A stretch of 64,000 nt of DNA from Cryptomeria japonica (GCF_030272615.1 NC_081415.1:376727392-376791391); one strand, 5' to 3'; counted from the stretch's first letter, positions 1 to 12,691 are shown. A program made the numbers and translations. Notes: generated by a model not told the origin, from the letters alone.

Positions 1-728
1 CTCCCAAAACCTGACCTTTCTACCATTATGAACAATCCATGAGAGATGAGGCAAAATCATTGATCTACATTTACATAGAAAATTCCAAATAGTTGAACGA
101 GACGGTAAATTAGAAACTTGAAAAACATACTCTCTTGGTCCGTTATTTAAATATTTAGCAAACATAATTTGTGCCCAAAAGGAGAATGGTCTCTCATACA
201 ATTTCCAAACCAACTTAGCACCTAAGGCTAAATTCTGACTTTCCAGACTCCTAATGCCTATGCCTCCAAGGTTTTTAGGCAAACAAACTTTATCCCATGC
301 TACCAGAGGGAGTTTCTTCTTGCGTTCTTTATTATTACTCCAAAGGAAGTACCTAAGAGTATCTTGCAAACTAACAAGAGCCGCTTTCGGAGACTGCAAA
401 ACAGACATCAGATAAATAGGAACAACATTTAGGACAAACTTAATAAGAACAATCTTACCAGCCAAAGATAACCATCTATGATTCCAGGATAGGATCCTTC
501 TAGAGATAACTGAAATGATCTTATCCCAAAACTCAACTCTATCCTTCTTAATGAAGAAAGGTATACCAAGATAAGAACAAGGAAGATTTCCAGATGCAAA
601 TCCCCAAAAAATCTTCAATCTATCCTAAAACAATTATGAAGCATGAAGTAAAAAAATCTTTGACTTATCAACATTGACTCTCTGACCAGAAAAGGATGCA
701 TAATTCTATATGATCCCCTTTATCGCTA
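1..728 (-). pseudogene. L1-type LINE ORF2 fragment (C-terminal RT and thumb region)
   Basis: Reading the reverse strand from about 728 down to base 1 gives the region of a plant LINE reverse transcriptase that follows the palm. Recognisable pieces in order are SGQRVNVDKSKIF, LPCSYLGIPFF, WNHRWLSLAGKIVLIKFVL, LRYFLWSNN and WDKVCLPKNLGGIGIRSL, the last being the start of the zf-RVT region. These are standard landmarks of L1-clade ORF2 proteins, which nick and reverse-transcribe at the target. The fragment runs off the left edge of the window. It starts abruptly at a run of T near 730 and contains stop codons, so it is a dead, 5'-truncated or internal fragment. The family call is firm; completeness cannot be judged because the rest lies outside the window. 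Confidence 0.85.
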
Positions 729-2134
729 ATTTTTTTTTTTTAAAACATTTTTCTTTCTCTTCTTTTAAAAAAATTACTTAAAAAGCTACTTCTTAAAAAA
801 ACTAAGCTAAAAGAAAGATTCTACTTTAACTACGTAAGGCCTTTTGAAAGAAACATTGAATGCAAATCAATTAATTAATTATTTACCATACCACCTACAA
901 CTCTTAATTAACGATTTTAAATGCAAATCACCATTACAATGTGGAAGGAAAAGAAATGTGTGGTAGAATGTGGGGCTGGCAAACAAAGTGACTATTTGGT
1001 ATTGCCAAAACGTGGCAGTGGAGATTATAAATGCCAAATGTTGTAGGCAACGTGGGGTTGTAAGTGCAAAGAAAAATGTGCAAGAAAAGAGATCACGAAT
1101 AGAAACAATAAAAGGAAGATCAAAACATGATAGGGAACAATATTTCTTTCAAGCAACCTACAATAAAAACCTTGAAAACCTTCAAACAATCTTGCAACCA
1201 AATATTAAAAGCCTCAAGCAAAACCTGCAACAAAACAAATCAGAAATGTGAAACCTCTATCAAGCAAAAGAAGAATAATGAAAGGACAAGTGCATGTCCC
1301 ACCGGGCATACCAATTGTAGATGGAGGAAATGGGGTGTTTGAATCAAATATTCAAACTAATTCCAACTTCCAACAATGAAGTTTTCCTGCAATAAACACG
1401 CATGCATGCTATGATAAAACTACTCCATTGCACTCCTTAAATCATGATCTTATGTAAGTAAAATGGCTCTTAGAAGCACACACAAGAAGCTATGATTTAT
1501 TGGAGATTCAAGATGATTGCAAAGAAACGTGAAAATGTTAAATGCAAGAAAACAAGATATCATAAAGAAATGAATGCAAAGAGTTTGAATCCAAAGTCAT
1601 GGATCACAAAATGGGAGAGGGGGTCTTCTTTTATAGGTATTCTCCAGGTGAATCTAGGTTATGGGATGAATGTGGGATAAATAATAGGACTTGAGATTTT
1701 GATCCCACATGTGTGAGGTGAATGTAAGTTGATAATGAATGATGCAAATGCATGTATTTGTGAAAATAGATAAATGATATTATTATAAAATATATAGGTG
1801 ATAGATGATAAATAGGTGATAGGGTAATAATATTTTAAATGGTTAATAGAATAATAATGATAATATAAATATTATTGATGATATCATTGGATAAATATTA
1901 AATAATAATAATTAATTATAATATTAATAATGGATAAATGAAGAATAATAATAATATTAACAATTATATTAATAATGGATAAATGGTGATAAATGATAAT
2001 AGATGGAATAATGCATCAAAAAAATGAAGTGGGTTCACTTGGGATTAAGATGACAAATTTTATGTGTCTATAAGAAGTATGTAAAGGAATTGTGTAGAAG
2101 TATTGCGGAGGCCAACATGAGCTTATTGATAACA
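729..2134. other. AT-rich stretch without recognisable gene
   Basis: No open frame here has recognisable protein character. The short ATG frames at 970-1342 and 1492-1680 have unremarkable composition and no motif. The stretch ends in an ATAAT-rich low-complexity block. Nothing else could be supported. Confidence 0.6.
1740..2010. repeat. AAT/ATTA-rich low-complexity tract
   Basis: About 270 bp built mostly from irregular repeats of ATAATAAT, ATTAATAAT and GATAAATG units. The pattern is a degenerated trinucleotide-type microsatellite rather than a clean array. Confidence 0.7.
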
Positions 2135-2860
<726 letters not shown>

Positions 2861-4311
2861 TTTCAACCTAATCAACAAATAGGTTTCACTAGCTTATGCA
2901 TACAGACTAGGAACTAAACCTATTTTACAATGATTACATCAAAGGATAATGAACTCAATAAATTCAACCTCCATTCTATTAAGAATAGAGTGAAATGAAA
3001 ATTGAGTTACACTCCTTTTGATTGAATTGAAAATTCAATTTAAAAGATGTGAATTGAATGCACTTGGCCTAGGCTTAATGATATGAAATTGACAGTAATC
3101 AACACATACAAAAAATCACAAATCAAATATCTAGACACAAGATATAGATTTGAAAAGGAGATGTAGAAAGGGACCTATGTTTAGAGTTGGGACAGTAGTG
3201 CTTAGAACAATTTTTTTACGGGCAACCCTATCCCCAAGGTATTGGATGCAGATAAAAGAGATGTTTCTGGGATTATGATTCTCTCTAGAATCTATGCCAA
3301 AATTTGGGACACTGTCGACTAGGATAATGTCACTCTGAGAAACCCTACCCTCCACTTTTTACTCCTACAAAAGTTTTCCCAAGTCAAACCTCTAAGTAAT
3401 TGTAGCTTTTGAACTTGTCACTTGCTCACAGAAGAAGAGAAATTTTGTTGTTGATGGGAGTTTGCCTAAGTCAAGCCTTGGGTTTGCAATTAACACTATG
3501 ACTATTGAAATTGAAATGGAAATAGAAGTTTGAAATGAATGATTGACTAAATTGATTATACCTTCAATTGATGGTGTAATATCCTTAGGATAAGTCCTCC
3601 ATGTGTTGATGCAATAAAATGATAAATCACCATAAAATCTATCATGAAAGATCATAATTAAAAATATAATTGAAGATGGATTCATGTAGCTTGTTGCTCC
3701 TTAGACTCGGATGTGGTCTTGAATTCAATTGATAGCATCGAGATAAGATGATAATGAGAGATGTTAAAATTAATTGAGAGAGATTCCTTATATAGGGATC
3801 TCATAATAAAATCACCTTTAGGAATATTTTTTTGCACAAAAGCTAGATTTGAATAGGGTAATACAGCTATATTATCCTCCCAAAATTTGAGTCCCAGAAA
3901 GCATTGGACAAGGTGGCTTGGGATGACCTTGTCTCAACAATTTCAACCCATTTTTTTAGGGATGAGAGATAAAAGGATCTTAATGTTGAAAATATATTTG
4001 TACAAAAATATATAAATTTTAGAAGAGGTAAATGTGTCTTGAGATTTGTAATGGGGTAGGATTTATAATAAATCGGGATAATTAAAAGATAAAGGGAACA
4101 CCTATAATTAAGGGCCTAAATAAAAGTGTGATGAGGTTTAATTAAGATAGAACTCGTATTTTTTAATTAACTATTTATGAAATTCTTTTTAGAATCTTCA
4201 AATTTTGGCAAAATTTGAAGCGCTCATGATAAGAAAGTTGATTGTAGCACCTAGAAGTGCACTTGCAAATTTTCCCAAGTAGCCAAGTTTGAGAGTTCAT
4301 AACTTGGTGTC
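2861..4311. other. intergenic sequence, nothing recognised
   Basis: Non-coding and AT-rich. Short reverse frames at 3131-3355 and 3392-3685 carry no motif and lie in unremarkable sequence. No repeat structure was recognised. Confidence 0.5.
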
Positions 4312-5115
4312 CTATGATTTTCATATAAAACTACTCTGGGATCATGTTCAAATTTTATTAGTTAGTCTACATGTCCATCTTTACCCTCCTATAATCAAAT
4401 TCTATAGGTTTTTTAAGGGGCAATTTGTAGGGCTTTGACACAAGTTTGCAGTCCGCACATTATGTCTTTCAAGTAGCCATCTTCAGAGGTAAATATTTCA
4501 ATGCCTAATATTTTTCATGTCAAACCAACAATTCCCTATAATTTTCCTCATGTTAATATGCTACTTGGTCAAATTTCAAAGTCTCATCTTTCCATTTGAT
4601 ATGTTTCCCAAGTCCAAACCAAATGAAATTTATTAAGATTTGTTGACAGCATTATGCCTTATTTGCCAAAGTGGCCTACTATAAAGAAAAATATTTCATA
4701 GATGAATGTTTTTCATGTCAAACCAATTGTTGCCTACAATTATCCATATGTTGATGTACTTCTATTTAAAAATTTATAGCCTTATGACTTCGTTTGGTAT
4801 TTTTCACAAGCCCAAAGCAAATGTAGTTTGTTGAATTTCATTGCCTACATAGTTTTCAATTTGTAAAAGGGCTTACTTTGAGAATCAATATTTTGTACCT
4901 AAAAGATTATCAAGAAAAATGGATTGGTTCTTGTAATTCTTCCTACATTCATGTCCTCTCTTGCTAAGCTACAAAGTCTCAAAGTAATGATTGGTAAAAG
5001 TAAAAACCAAATGGAGTTTGCATAGATTTGTTTACTACATTTTCAAGACAATTCTAGAGAAGTCAAGTTTTATAGTTAATAACTTACATCAAAAGTGGAG
5101 ATTGTGAAATTTTCC
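4312..5115 (+). repeat. degenerate tandem repeat, unit about 197 bp, about four units
   Basis: Units begin near 4517 and 4714 with the same phrase (CATGTCAAACCAA) and share later landmarks: CCTA-AATT-TCC-CATGTT, then TTTCCCAAGTCCAAACCAAA or its variant, then a GCCAAAGTGGC-like block. Diverged units precede (from about 4312) and follow (from about 4910). The middle two are clear; the outer two are judged by scattered matches. No coding potential was seen. It may be an internal repeat of an old LTR or UTR. Confidence 0.55.
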
Positions 5116-6115
5116 TTTGCACATGTGTTTATTATATTATAATGAACTCCTGTGTTAGGTGGCAGCTTCCCAAAGCAAGATTTGGTATTTTTTAAAGACA
5201 TGAAGTTTGTGAGTTTCAGAGGAGTTCTAGCATGTGCATTTTCACAAAACACCTAAGTAAGCAACTCCGATGATTTAAATCTCATACCTAAGGTGATTTC
5301 ATGGTAATATGTTTGTTAGTTACAATCTTATATCATCAGTAAGAGTGTATGTCTATTCTCATGGCTCTAGGCAAGTGTTTGCTTAGTTTTTTAAGGTGAT
5401 TCTTGGGGCTACTTGGTTGGTTTTGATCATAGTTCAAAATGGTAGAAATCAAGATTTAATGGTAACCTACTTTATCTTTTTCACCCAAGAATGTATAGAA
5501 GTTGCTATCAAGTCATTTAGAGATGAAGGTTGTCTTAGAATGAATTTTTTTGGGGTTGGGCCCACAAGGGACCCGCCGGATATAGCTTGGCATCCAAGAT
5601 TGATTTTAATTTGATTCTAAAGTTTATATCATTTAAATCATGATATATTTGAAAATACATTAGGGGTGACACTTGAAAATAAGAAATAAATCATTTAAGT
5701 TTTTTTGAATGATTTATAAGTATGGTGAATAGTTATTGAATTGATATACACCCATTTAAATTTCAAAGAGGGTAACTTGTAGTATGTGGAGAATTTATTC
5801 TTTTTTTGTAAGGTGGGCTCCATAATATGTAGTTGTAAAGGAAAATAAAATAAGAATTCTTGCAAAATTATAATTCCAAGTCATCCCAAAAGCAAGAGGG
5901 ATAATATTCCTTAACAATTTTGGGGTGAGCAGGTACAAAAGACATAAAAAGTGAAAAGTCAAAAAATAAATTTGAACTTTGTTTGTATCCCTAACATCTT
6001 ACAAGAAGATTAGAGTTTTTGTTGGGAGATGTTGTGGGTGTACCAGGGAATGGCCACTATCCCACAAGTTTTGGTTGGTACTTAGCCCTAAATTTATTAG
6101 CAAGAACATGAGACT
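5116..6115. other. non-coding, nothing firmly recognised
   Basis: AT-rich. A 72-codon frame at 5396-5614 has no motif. A short GC-richer patch near 5550-5600 (GGGTTGGGCCCACAAGGGAC) stands out but matched nothing I know. Confidence 0.5.
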
Positions 6116-6695
6116 CAACAAATGCAATTACTAGGTGAAAATTTGAATCCAACAATTTATACCAGTATCCTCCCTACTTGCACAAATGGGATCCATTGAA
6201 AAGGGTATGAACATTCATAAAAAAATAGTTGGAAGTGATTTTTTTGTTGTTGGAAATGCCCTAATAGATATGTACACAAAAACTTGACTGCATACAAAAG
6301 GCACATAGATTGTGTGAACAATATGCATCAAAGACATGCCCCCACGGGTTAGAGTAGTTGGTCTGAGACTTGGTTTTGCTCCCCAAGGTCTTGGGTTCAA
6401 CTCTCTAGCTCAGAATTACCCTACCATGAATACTTGGGGCCTATGTTAGTTATCCTATGGCCGCAGTGATTAGTCTCGCCTCAAGCTCACCCATAAAGGG
6501 AACCCGCTGGGCTTGGGTCTCGAGGATACCCTGATGATAACAAAAAAAAATGTATCAAATACATTGCATCTCATGAAATGCAATGATTGCATGGTAATGC
6601 ACAAGGATATGCACAAAACACATTCATTGAGAAGACTTTAGAAATCATCAAGCAAATGCAAGCTACGGGTATAAAGCCAAATTCAAAAATGATGC
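6116..6695 (+). pseudogene. pentatricopeptide-repeat (PPR, PLS-type) protein pseudogene
   Basis: Across two frames the translation reads as consecutive plant PPR motifs. The first part is QQMQLLGENLNPTIYTSIL, then TCTQMGSIEKGMNIHKKIV and VVGNALIDMYTKT. After the SINE insertion it continues with SWNAMIA (a stop replaces W) and GYAQNTFIEKTLEIIKQMQ, then ATGIKPNS. NALIDMY, WNAMIAGYAQN and GIKPN are hallmarks of PLS-class PPR proteins, which bind organellar RNA for editing or processing. Frameshifts and stops are present and no start, targeting peptide or C-terminal E/DYW domain is seen, so this is a fragment. It is the only trace of a conventional host gene family in the window. Function is assigned by family only. 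Confidence 0.72.
6338..6549 (+). mobile_element. tRNA-derived SINE with target duplication
   Basis: A 212-bp insert begins with a tRNA-like head. An A-box-like GGGTTAGAGTAGTTGGTCTG lies near 6346 and a B-box-like GGTCTTGGGTTCAACTC near 6390, the internal Pol III promoter pair of tRNA-derived SINEs. The body follows and the element ends in an A-run at 6542-6550. It is flanked by a 15-bp duplication with two mismatches, ATGCATCAAAGACAT at 6323-6337 and ATGTATCAAATACAT at 6550-6564. The insertion interrupts the PPR pseudogene between its NMHQRH and SWNAM motifs. No coding capacity is expected; SINEs borrow LINE machinery. Confidence 0.75.
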
Positions 6696-7559
6696 AGAGG
6701 CTAAGGGTTCACACCAAACTCACAAAACTCACAAAATTGATCTTCTCACAAAGTACTTAGCGAACATCTTCCCTTGGATCTGCAAGGCCATCCCATACAT
6801 CAAATGAACTCAACTTAATAATACTTCAAGGTTATACCCAACTCAACGTAATGGCAATCATGAAATCAAAACACACACAATAGCTTCTTTGTTGATTGTC
6901 TTGTTAATTTGACTCAAGGTCAACATCCTCTTAAGACATCTTTGGATCTTAGACATGTCACCCAATACAACTTTGTTTGGTAACAACACTCGCCTTCAAT
7001 GGAACCACTAACCATTGGCATACATTCAACTAGAACAATTCAACATATTTGTTCCAATCCTACTCTCTAACATTAAAAGACTCCAAGCACCCCTGTGTAG
7101 CCACTTGAGTCCCTCCAACAACTAAGTCACACCAAAACTCTCAAAATCCCATCCACAAAAGATCAACCCCTAATAGGTCTTAAAATTGTTCATAGACACC
7201 ATTCCCATTGGCAAATAAGCCTTCACCAACCCAAGGGTTCACATCACATCAAGGTAGATACTTCTTACCATGGACAAACTGGTGTTCTTTGCCCTCTAAT
7301 CCACCCTTAAGGCCATAAAAAGACCTACTACTACAACATTGTCTCATTGGTTCTCTGTGACAGTCTTAAACTTTATCTAGGACATTCATACTCCCATGTA
7401 TCAATCCTTCTTCAAGACACTCAAAAAATTAGCACTGATAATGGGGAACCTTCCTAACCCTCTTTCCAACACCAAACTCAACAACACACCCACTCCTAAG
7501 GCTTGCAATGTGCAGTGTTTCTATTCACTGTCAAATTGTGACAGCCAAGCATAAGATTT
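6696..7559. other. non-coding lead-in to element A; 5' LTR not delimited
   Basis: No convincing frame or LTR signature was seen. This stretch should contain the leader and possibly the 5' LTR end of the Tat-like element that begins downstream, but I could not find a primer-binding site or a matching 3' LTR inside the window. Confidence 0.4.
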
Positions 7560-7647
7560 TAGGACACTCAAGGGTATTTAGTTTCTTTGTCTTGTTATTG
7601 GTTACAGATAATGGGATCATGTCCTTATACTCTTCACACACCCTCCT

Positions 7648-8802
7648 ATGCCTCCCAAAGACCTCACACACACACACCAATCCTTCATCCTGAGGATCTT
7701 AGGAGGGCAAGCCATGGAAAGGTTCTCAAAACTTGCTCTTGGTATCAAATCATTTGTGGAATTAATAGATAAATTTGTCACTCACTATTCATACAAAATT
7801 GAGCATGAAGTGACCATGCTTCATCTATTCAATGCAAGAAAGAAAAGTGGAGAGCCCTTCCCCACTTTATTACAAAGATGGAGACAATTATTTGCCAAAT
7901 ATCCTCAACATGTACCTAAGCAAGAGAAGATGGACATTTTTATCCACAACCTAAATAATGAGAAAAGCTATGCACTTGAATTGCAATGTCCACCTAACTT
8001 CAACAAAATCATTGAGAATGGAATCAAAATTGAAGAAGCCTTGATAAAGAAAGGGGAAATAAAGATTTGCAAAGAAGGGGTAAACTCTTCTACTAATCTT
8101 AACAACAATAACAACAATGATAAATCAAAGTTTTGGACAAGGAATAAAAAAACATTGTTAATGGTGGTGTGGTTGATGCACGCAAAATGAAACCAAAACA
8201 ACCCATCCTAAATCTATCAAGTACCATACCCATGAATGATCAAGAGACAATAGACCTAAACTACCCCTAATCCACCTCGCAGGAAGTTCACACCTTTGGG
8301 GTAGACACTTGAATCAGCTTTTAAAGAACCCCTTGCAAATAAGTTCATAACACTTCCTGATACACGTCATTTTGAACCAAGAGTCAAACCATCATGGTGG
8401 AATGGCATGCATTATTGTGATTTCCATAGAAACAAGGGGCATAGAACAAATGATTGTCAAAGAATAAAACATTTGGTACAAGATTTAATAGATAAAGGTG
8501 ACATAATTGTTGAGGGACAAAAGACAAACCATAAGAATGGAGCCTTTAAATATCCTCTTCCAAATTATGAAAAAGGAGGACTCTATCCATCAAACAACAA
8601 GGGGGGAAAGGTAAACTATATCTATAACAATGTAATTAAGCACCTTTCAGCATCTGACTCACAAATTAATGTTATCAAAATCAAAGAGAAACAAGAAAAC
8701 ACACCGGTAAATGTGACTACAAGAGGTCAAGCTAAAGTCATTTTGAAAGGTACCGCATCCAAAACATCTCCTCCTCCAAATCAATACATCATAGTGGATT
8801 AA
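7648..8802 (+). pseudogene. element A gag (capsid-like region and zinc-finger-like motif)
   Basis: The first part matches a Ty3/gypsy gag capsid domain: ILRILGGQAMERFSKLALG, then FVTHYSYKIEHEVTMLHL, SGEPFPTLLQRWRQLFAKY and FIHNLNNEKSYALELQC. After a stop near 8188 a second segment in the same frame carries MHYCDFHRNKGHRTNDCQR, a CX2HX6HX3C-like motif found in Tat/Athila gags, followed by KHLVQDLIDKGDI. Gag would form the virus-like particle and bind element RNA. The frame is shared with the protease downstream. Stops near 8188 and 8268 and divergence show inactivity. The start codon is uncertain because the N-terminus is degraded. Confidence 0.8.
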
Positions 8803-9555
8803 TTATAAAAGACTCTAGTACAGATATCCATACTAGAGCTTCTCAAAATCTCACCCACGCACAAAAGCATTCTAGGAAAATCTCTACTGGATACCTCAGT
8901 ACCTACCAATCTGGAAACCACTCAATTCCAAGCCATGGTGGGGCATTTAACCACACCTCACTATCTATCATTTTTTGAGAAGGATAATGTATCCTTGAAT
9001 CATCCACACAATCTTTTGTTTCATATTAATGTCCTAATCTATAAACACTAGGTCAAACGTATTCTAATAGATGGAGGAGTTGGTTTAAATATATGTACCT
9101 TAACTCTTATCTGTGCATTAGGATTTTTAGAAAATGCAATAGATCCAAAAAGAAAGATCACCATAAAGGCTTATGATCATGAAGAAAGATCCTTCAAAGG
9201 ACTAGTTGTATTACCAATCAGAGTAGGACTGATTCAAAAGGACACAATGTGCCAAGTCCTAGACATAGACTTATTTTAAAACATACACTTGGGTAGACCT
9301 TGGATTCATGAAATGCAAGCGGTACCATCAACATAACACCAATGTTTGAAGTTTCCTTATAATGGAAAGGAAATTACAATTTCAGCATACTCCAATCCCT
9401 TTCAACACTGCAGTAATCTCAAACCAGTCCAAGATGTTATTGTACCACATAATAAGGAGGCTCTTGCTTCTAACTCCTCAAATAATGAAAGTCCATTCAA
9501 TTCTTTATCAAAAAAGGTTGAGAATAAGATTCCCTTGAAAGACAAAGGAATTTGA
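8803..9555 (+). pseudogene. element A aspartic protease region
   Basis: In the same frame as gag, KRILIDGGVGLNICTLTLI sits around 9057-9115. It is the flap-forming start of a retroelement protease with the catalytic Asp in the IDGG context. LGRPWIHEMQAVPST near 9290 is the conserved distal LGRPW motif, and CLKFPYNGKEITI follows. The usual catalytic triplet is DSG or DTG; here it reads DGG, which may be lineage-typical or decayed. Stops occur at 9050 (LIYKH then stop), 9280 and 9335. The protease would cleave the Gag-Pol polyprotein. It is followed in frame by the G-patch segment. Confidence 0.8.
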
Positions 9556-9765
9556 GAGTATTCCTTTGAGCATTCATTATGTCTCTCAAATTTACCATTT
9601 TCTTCATGGTCATATGGACAACCATCAACATCCAAACAACAATCTTCATAGCCAGTCAGGATTGTTAATGGTCAATTATAAAAGCAGGTATTCTAGTTGA
9701 TGAAAAAGATGATAAAGACATCCTACAATGGTTGTATAAATATGAAGATTAATCTAAATAAGAGG

Positions 9766-9990
9766 CCTTAAATATTAGATTACCAATAGATCAATATGGT
9801 AATGGATTTAAGATCATTCAAAAGATGGGATACAATGGCAAAGGTCTTATAGAAAAATGAAAAGAAGGCATTATGGAACCACTACAACCTACTTCCTTCA
9901 ATACAAGAGAAAAGACAGGAATAGGATACAAAGAAGAGATAAAAGAAAAATCCACTCAAAATATTAATGAACAAATCCTCATATTAAAAG
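9766..9990 (+). pseudogene. G-patch-like motif between protease and RT of element A
   Basis: The frame reads YGNGFKIIQKMGYNGKGLI, then a damaged KEGIMEPLQP and KTGIGYKEE. The spacing of glycines and aromatics (GxG(F/L)xxLxxMGYxxGxGLGKxxxGIxxPL) is that of a G-patch, a glycine-rich module that contacts RNA or RNA helicases. It is known downstream of the protease in betaretroviruses. Here it stays in the gag-PR frame, upstream of RT. Two stops (near 9749 and 9859) interrupt it. The motif is clear by eye, but the function in plant elements is inference. Confidence 0.6.
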
Positions 9991-10709
9991 TTGGTTTTGA
10001 AATAGACAAAGGAATGGGAATGGGATTCACCTTTTGAAGAATCCTGTGAAGAGAAAGACATTGATGTGGTATAAACATATGCACCTATACTCTATGAGAG
10101 GCAAAGCTCTAGGTCTCAACCATTTGAATTGGGATCACAACATATTGACGATGACTCTAATGAGGATGATCAGATACCAATCAAGATTGAAAATATTGAG
10201 GAGAGTAACATCATAGACCTCGAATTTATTATTTAAAATATTGACAACATTTCCATTATGACCATTACTACCTTTGATTTTAACCAACAGGATGATTCCT
10301 TACCCTTGGTATATCTGAAACTCATTGATTGGGAACAAAAGGAACCTCTTGATATAGCCACCTTTCCAAATGATGATGCTATTGTTCACTATCTTTGTTC
10401 TATTAATCCTTAAACAAGTTCCACCAGTGAATTCAATAACAAAGCTTACAATTAGGGAAGTGCCAAGCCTCTTAGTCACAAAATGAATGAAACAAACAAT
10501 GGATCTAATGGTGAAAACCATATAATGACAGTATTAGATCATGAAAAAGTAAAAACAAAGGGTGTATCCAATGGTGAAAACCTCACAAAGGCACCAAAGG
10601 ATGAAAGACTTGACACTCTTCCTGAACATTATGAGGAAAGATCTTCAATATTGATTAAGCCCACAAAATCAATGAACATTGGCATCAAAGAAACAACAAA
10701 GGTCATACA
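9991..10709 (+). pseudogene. element A linker between G-patch and RT
   Basis: The acidic, Asn/Asp/Lys-rich translation is in the same frame with stops (for example ITTFDFNQQDDSLPLVYLK, and GSNGENHIMTVLDHEK near 10,500). It carries no domain I recognise. It leads to KVIHL at 10,709, where solo LTR I splits the frame. The text resumes after the LTR with ATSLTKKERPYFTKFFKQRQ. Confidence 0.6.
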
Positions 10710-10714
10710 CCTAG

Positions 10715-11955
10715 TGTTAGTAGCAACCAAGAAGTAAGACTAAGAGCAGGGGGTGAATCAATCTTCACCAAAATACCAAACTTAATCACAAAACATAGAT
10801 ATGATAAACTGCAGTAGTAAGCCAGATAAGCAAACTGAAATCACAACACACAACACCAGGATTTGACGTGGAAAACCCAGTTAAGGGAAAAACCATGGTG
10901 GGAACCTACCCATAGTAAGATGATACTCTACAGTAGTATGTGAAATTATTACAATGGGGAATGCACATGCATTCAAGTACATTGCTCAAATATAATGCAT
11001 GAAAGGCTACAACCCTCAGGAAAGTCTCACTAACTTACAATAAGATTCAGATTAAAATCCAGAAGAAATGAACTGAAAGAATAGCATCTTTGAATGCTTG
11101 GTTACAGTTCCGGTTAAGCGCATTTGTCTGCCCTACAACACCAATCTCACCTCAATATCAACATAGAAGGATAAATCACTTGTTCAGATACACACCTCTC
11201 TCTGATAATATAGACACATCATCGACACCCAAATTGCATGAATGCATCACCTATATATACAGATCATCAACCTTGACAACAAGGTCGGCTAAACCCTCAA
11301 CCCTCAACTCATAATTACAAAATTACATCACATGATACAAAGATCAACCACCAAACCAATATAATGATTTACATAGCATAACATTGACCTAAATCAAATT
11401 CCCAAATGCTCAACTCCACCAAAAATCATTCCAAGATCAACTGCAACATGCCACACCACCAGGAGAACTGTATAACACAAAAATCATCATCAGTTCATAG
11501 AAACCACCAAAAACTTGCACAACGATCAATGAAGATCACCAAAACAACTAGGAAATGACTAGGAAACACCAAAAAGAATGTTAGAATCATCAGGAATAGC
11601 TTCACCAACACCACTTACCAAATCTTCATCGATCAACATCTGAAAGCTCAAGAACACAACTAATCAGCAACTGTCACAAAGAAAGATAACTTGTAGAGTA
11701 TAAAATCACAAACCATCTGAAATGAAGATACATAAGACCATCCCAAACAATATCCCAAAATCTCAGCACAAGATCTGATCACACCAGAATATATCGGAGG
11801 ATATACCGAACTCTACAAAATAGTAATTAGCAAAACAACACTGCAAAACTGGATCAAAAAGTCTTTCCAATCACACCAAATCAAATCATAGGAATATGTT
11901 GACATCAATGACAACAACATATCCTAGCAACAGCAATGCACGACAATATCCAACA
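10715..11955 (-). mobile_element. solo LTR I in element A
   Basis: A 1,241-bp block begins TGTTAGTAGC and ends ATATCCAACA (TG...CA ends). It is flanked by a perfect 5-bp duplication CCTAG at 10,710-10,714 and 11,956-11,960. On the reverse strand it has the features of the D/E/F-like LTRs: GATTCACCCCCTG-like near its 3' end, a GGTTTTTCCC block, and a near-palindrome GTTGTCATTGATGTCAAC close to its 5' end (11,898-11,915). No internal region is present, so it is a solo LTR left by LTR-LTR recombination. Subtracting it restores element A's frame. Confidence 0.88.
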
Positions 11956-11960
11956 CCTAG

Positions 11961-12691
11961 CAACATCACTAACAAAGAAAGAAAGACCATATTTCACCAA
12001 GTTTTTCAAGCAAAGACAAATCATATTTTCTTGGTCCTAAGTTGATATGCTAGGACTCGATCCTGATTCAATAATGCATCACTTATCCATATCTCCTATA
12101 ATAAAAATAGTAAAGCAGAAATTAAGAAAGATGCATTCGCACATAGTTCTACTAGTGAAAGCATAATTGAAGAAACCATTAGATATGGGATTCATTTGAC
12201 CAATTGACTGTGTAGAATGAATATCAAACATTGTACCTATGTCTAAACCAGATAAGATCATCACAGTATATATAGATTTCAAGTATCTCAACATGGCTTG
12301 TCCAAAGGATGACTTTCCTTTGGCCAACATAGACATCATTATAGATTTAACAATAGGTCATTCTATTCTATCACTCATGGATGGTTTTTCAAGATACAAT
12401 CAAATTGAGATAGCACTAGAAGATCAAGATAAAACAACTTTCACATACCCTTGGGGTACATATTGTTGGAATGTCATGCCATTTATATTAAAGAATGCGG
12501 GTACAACTTATCAGCATACAATGACTACAATTTTCTATGACATGATGCACACATTCATGGAGAATCATGTATATGTCTTCCTAGCAAAATCATTCACAAA
12601 GGAGGGACATCTAGAGATCTTAGATAAGATATTTCAATGTTTAGAAAATTTCAATGTGCAACTCAATCCAAAAAATTCTATGTATGGAGTC
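11961..12691 (+). pseudogene. element A reverse transcriptase, first part
   Basis: Continuing from the linker the translation reads ATSLTKKERPYFTKFFKQRQ, then DPDSIMHHLSISP, VKQKLRKMH, ISNIVPMSKPDKIITVYIDF and LNMACPKDDFPLANIDIIID. Next come ILSLMDGFSRYNQIEIALED, TFTYPWGTYCWNVMPF and LKNAGTTYQHTMTTIFYDMM. These are RT fingers and palm motifs of the Tat group (LSLMDGFSGYNQI and FGLKNAGATYQ in relatives). The catalytic YVDD box is damaged, reading YVFL after HV. The frame breaks at 12,691, where chromovirus B was inserted, and resumes at 20,859. Confidence 0.88.

Noticed and set aside
5396..5614. Small forward ORF that might be a host gene
   Set aside because: 72 codons, no recognisable motif, no supporting context.
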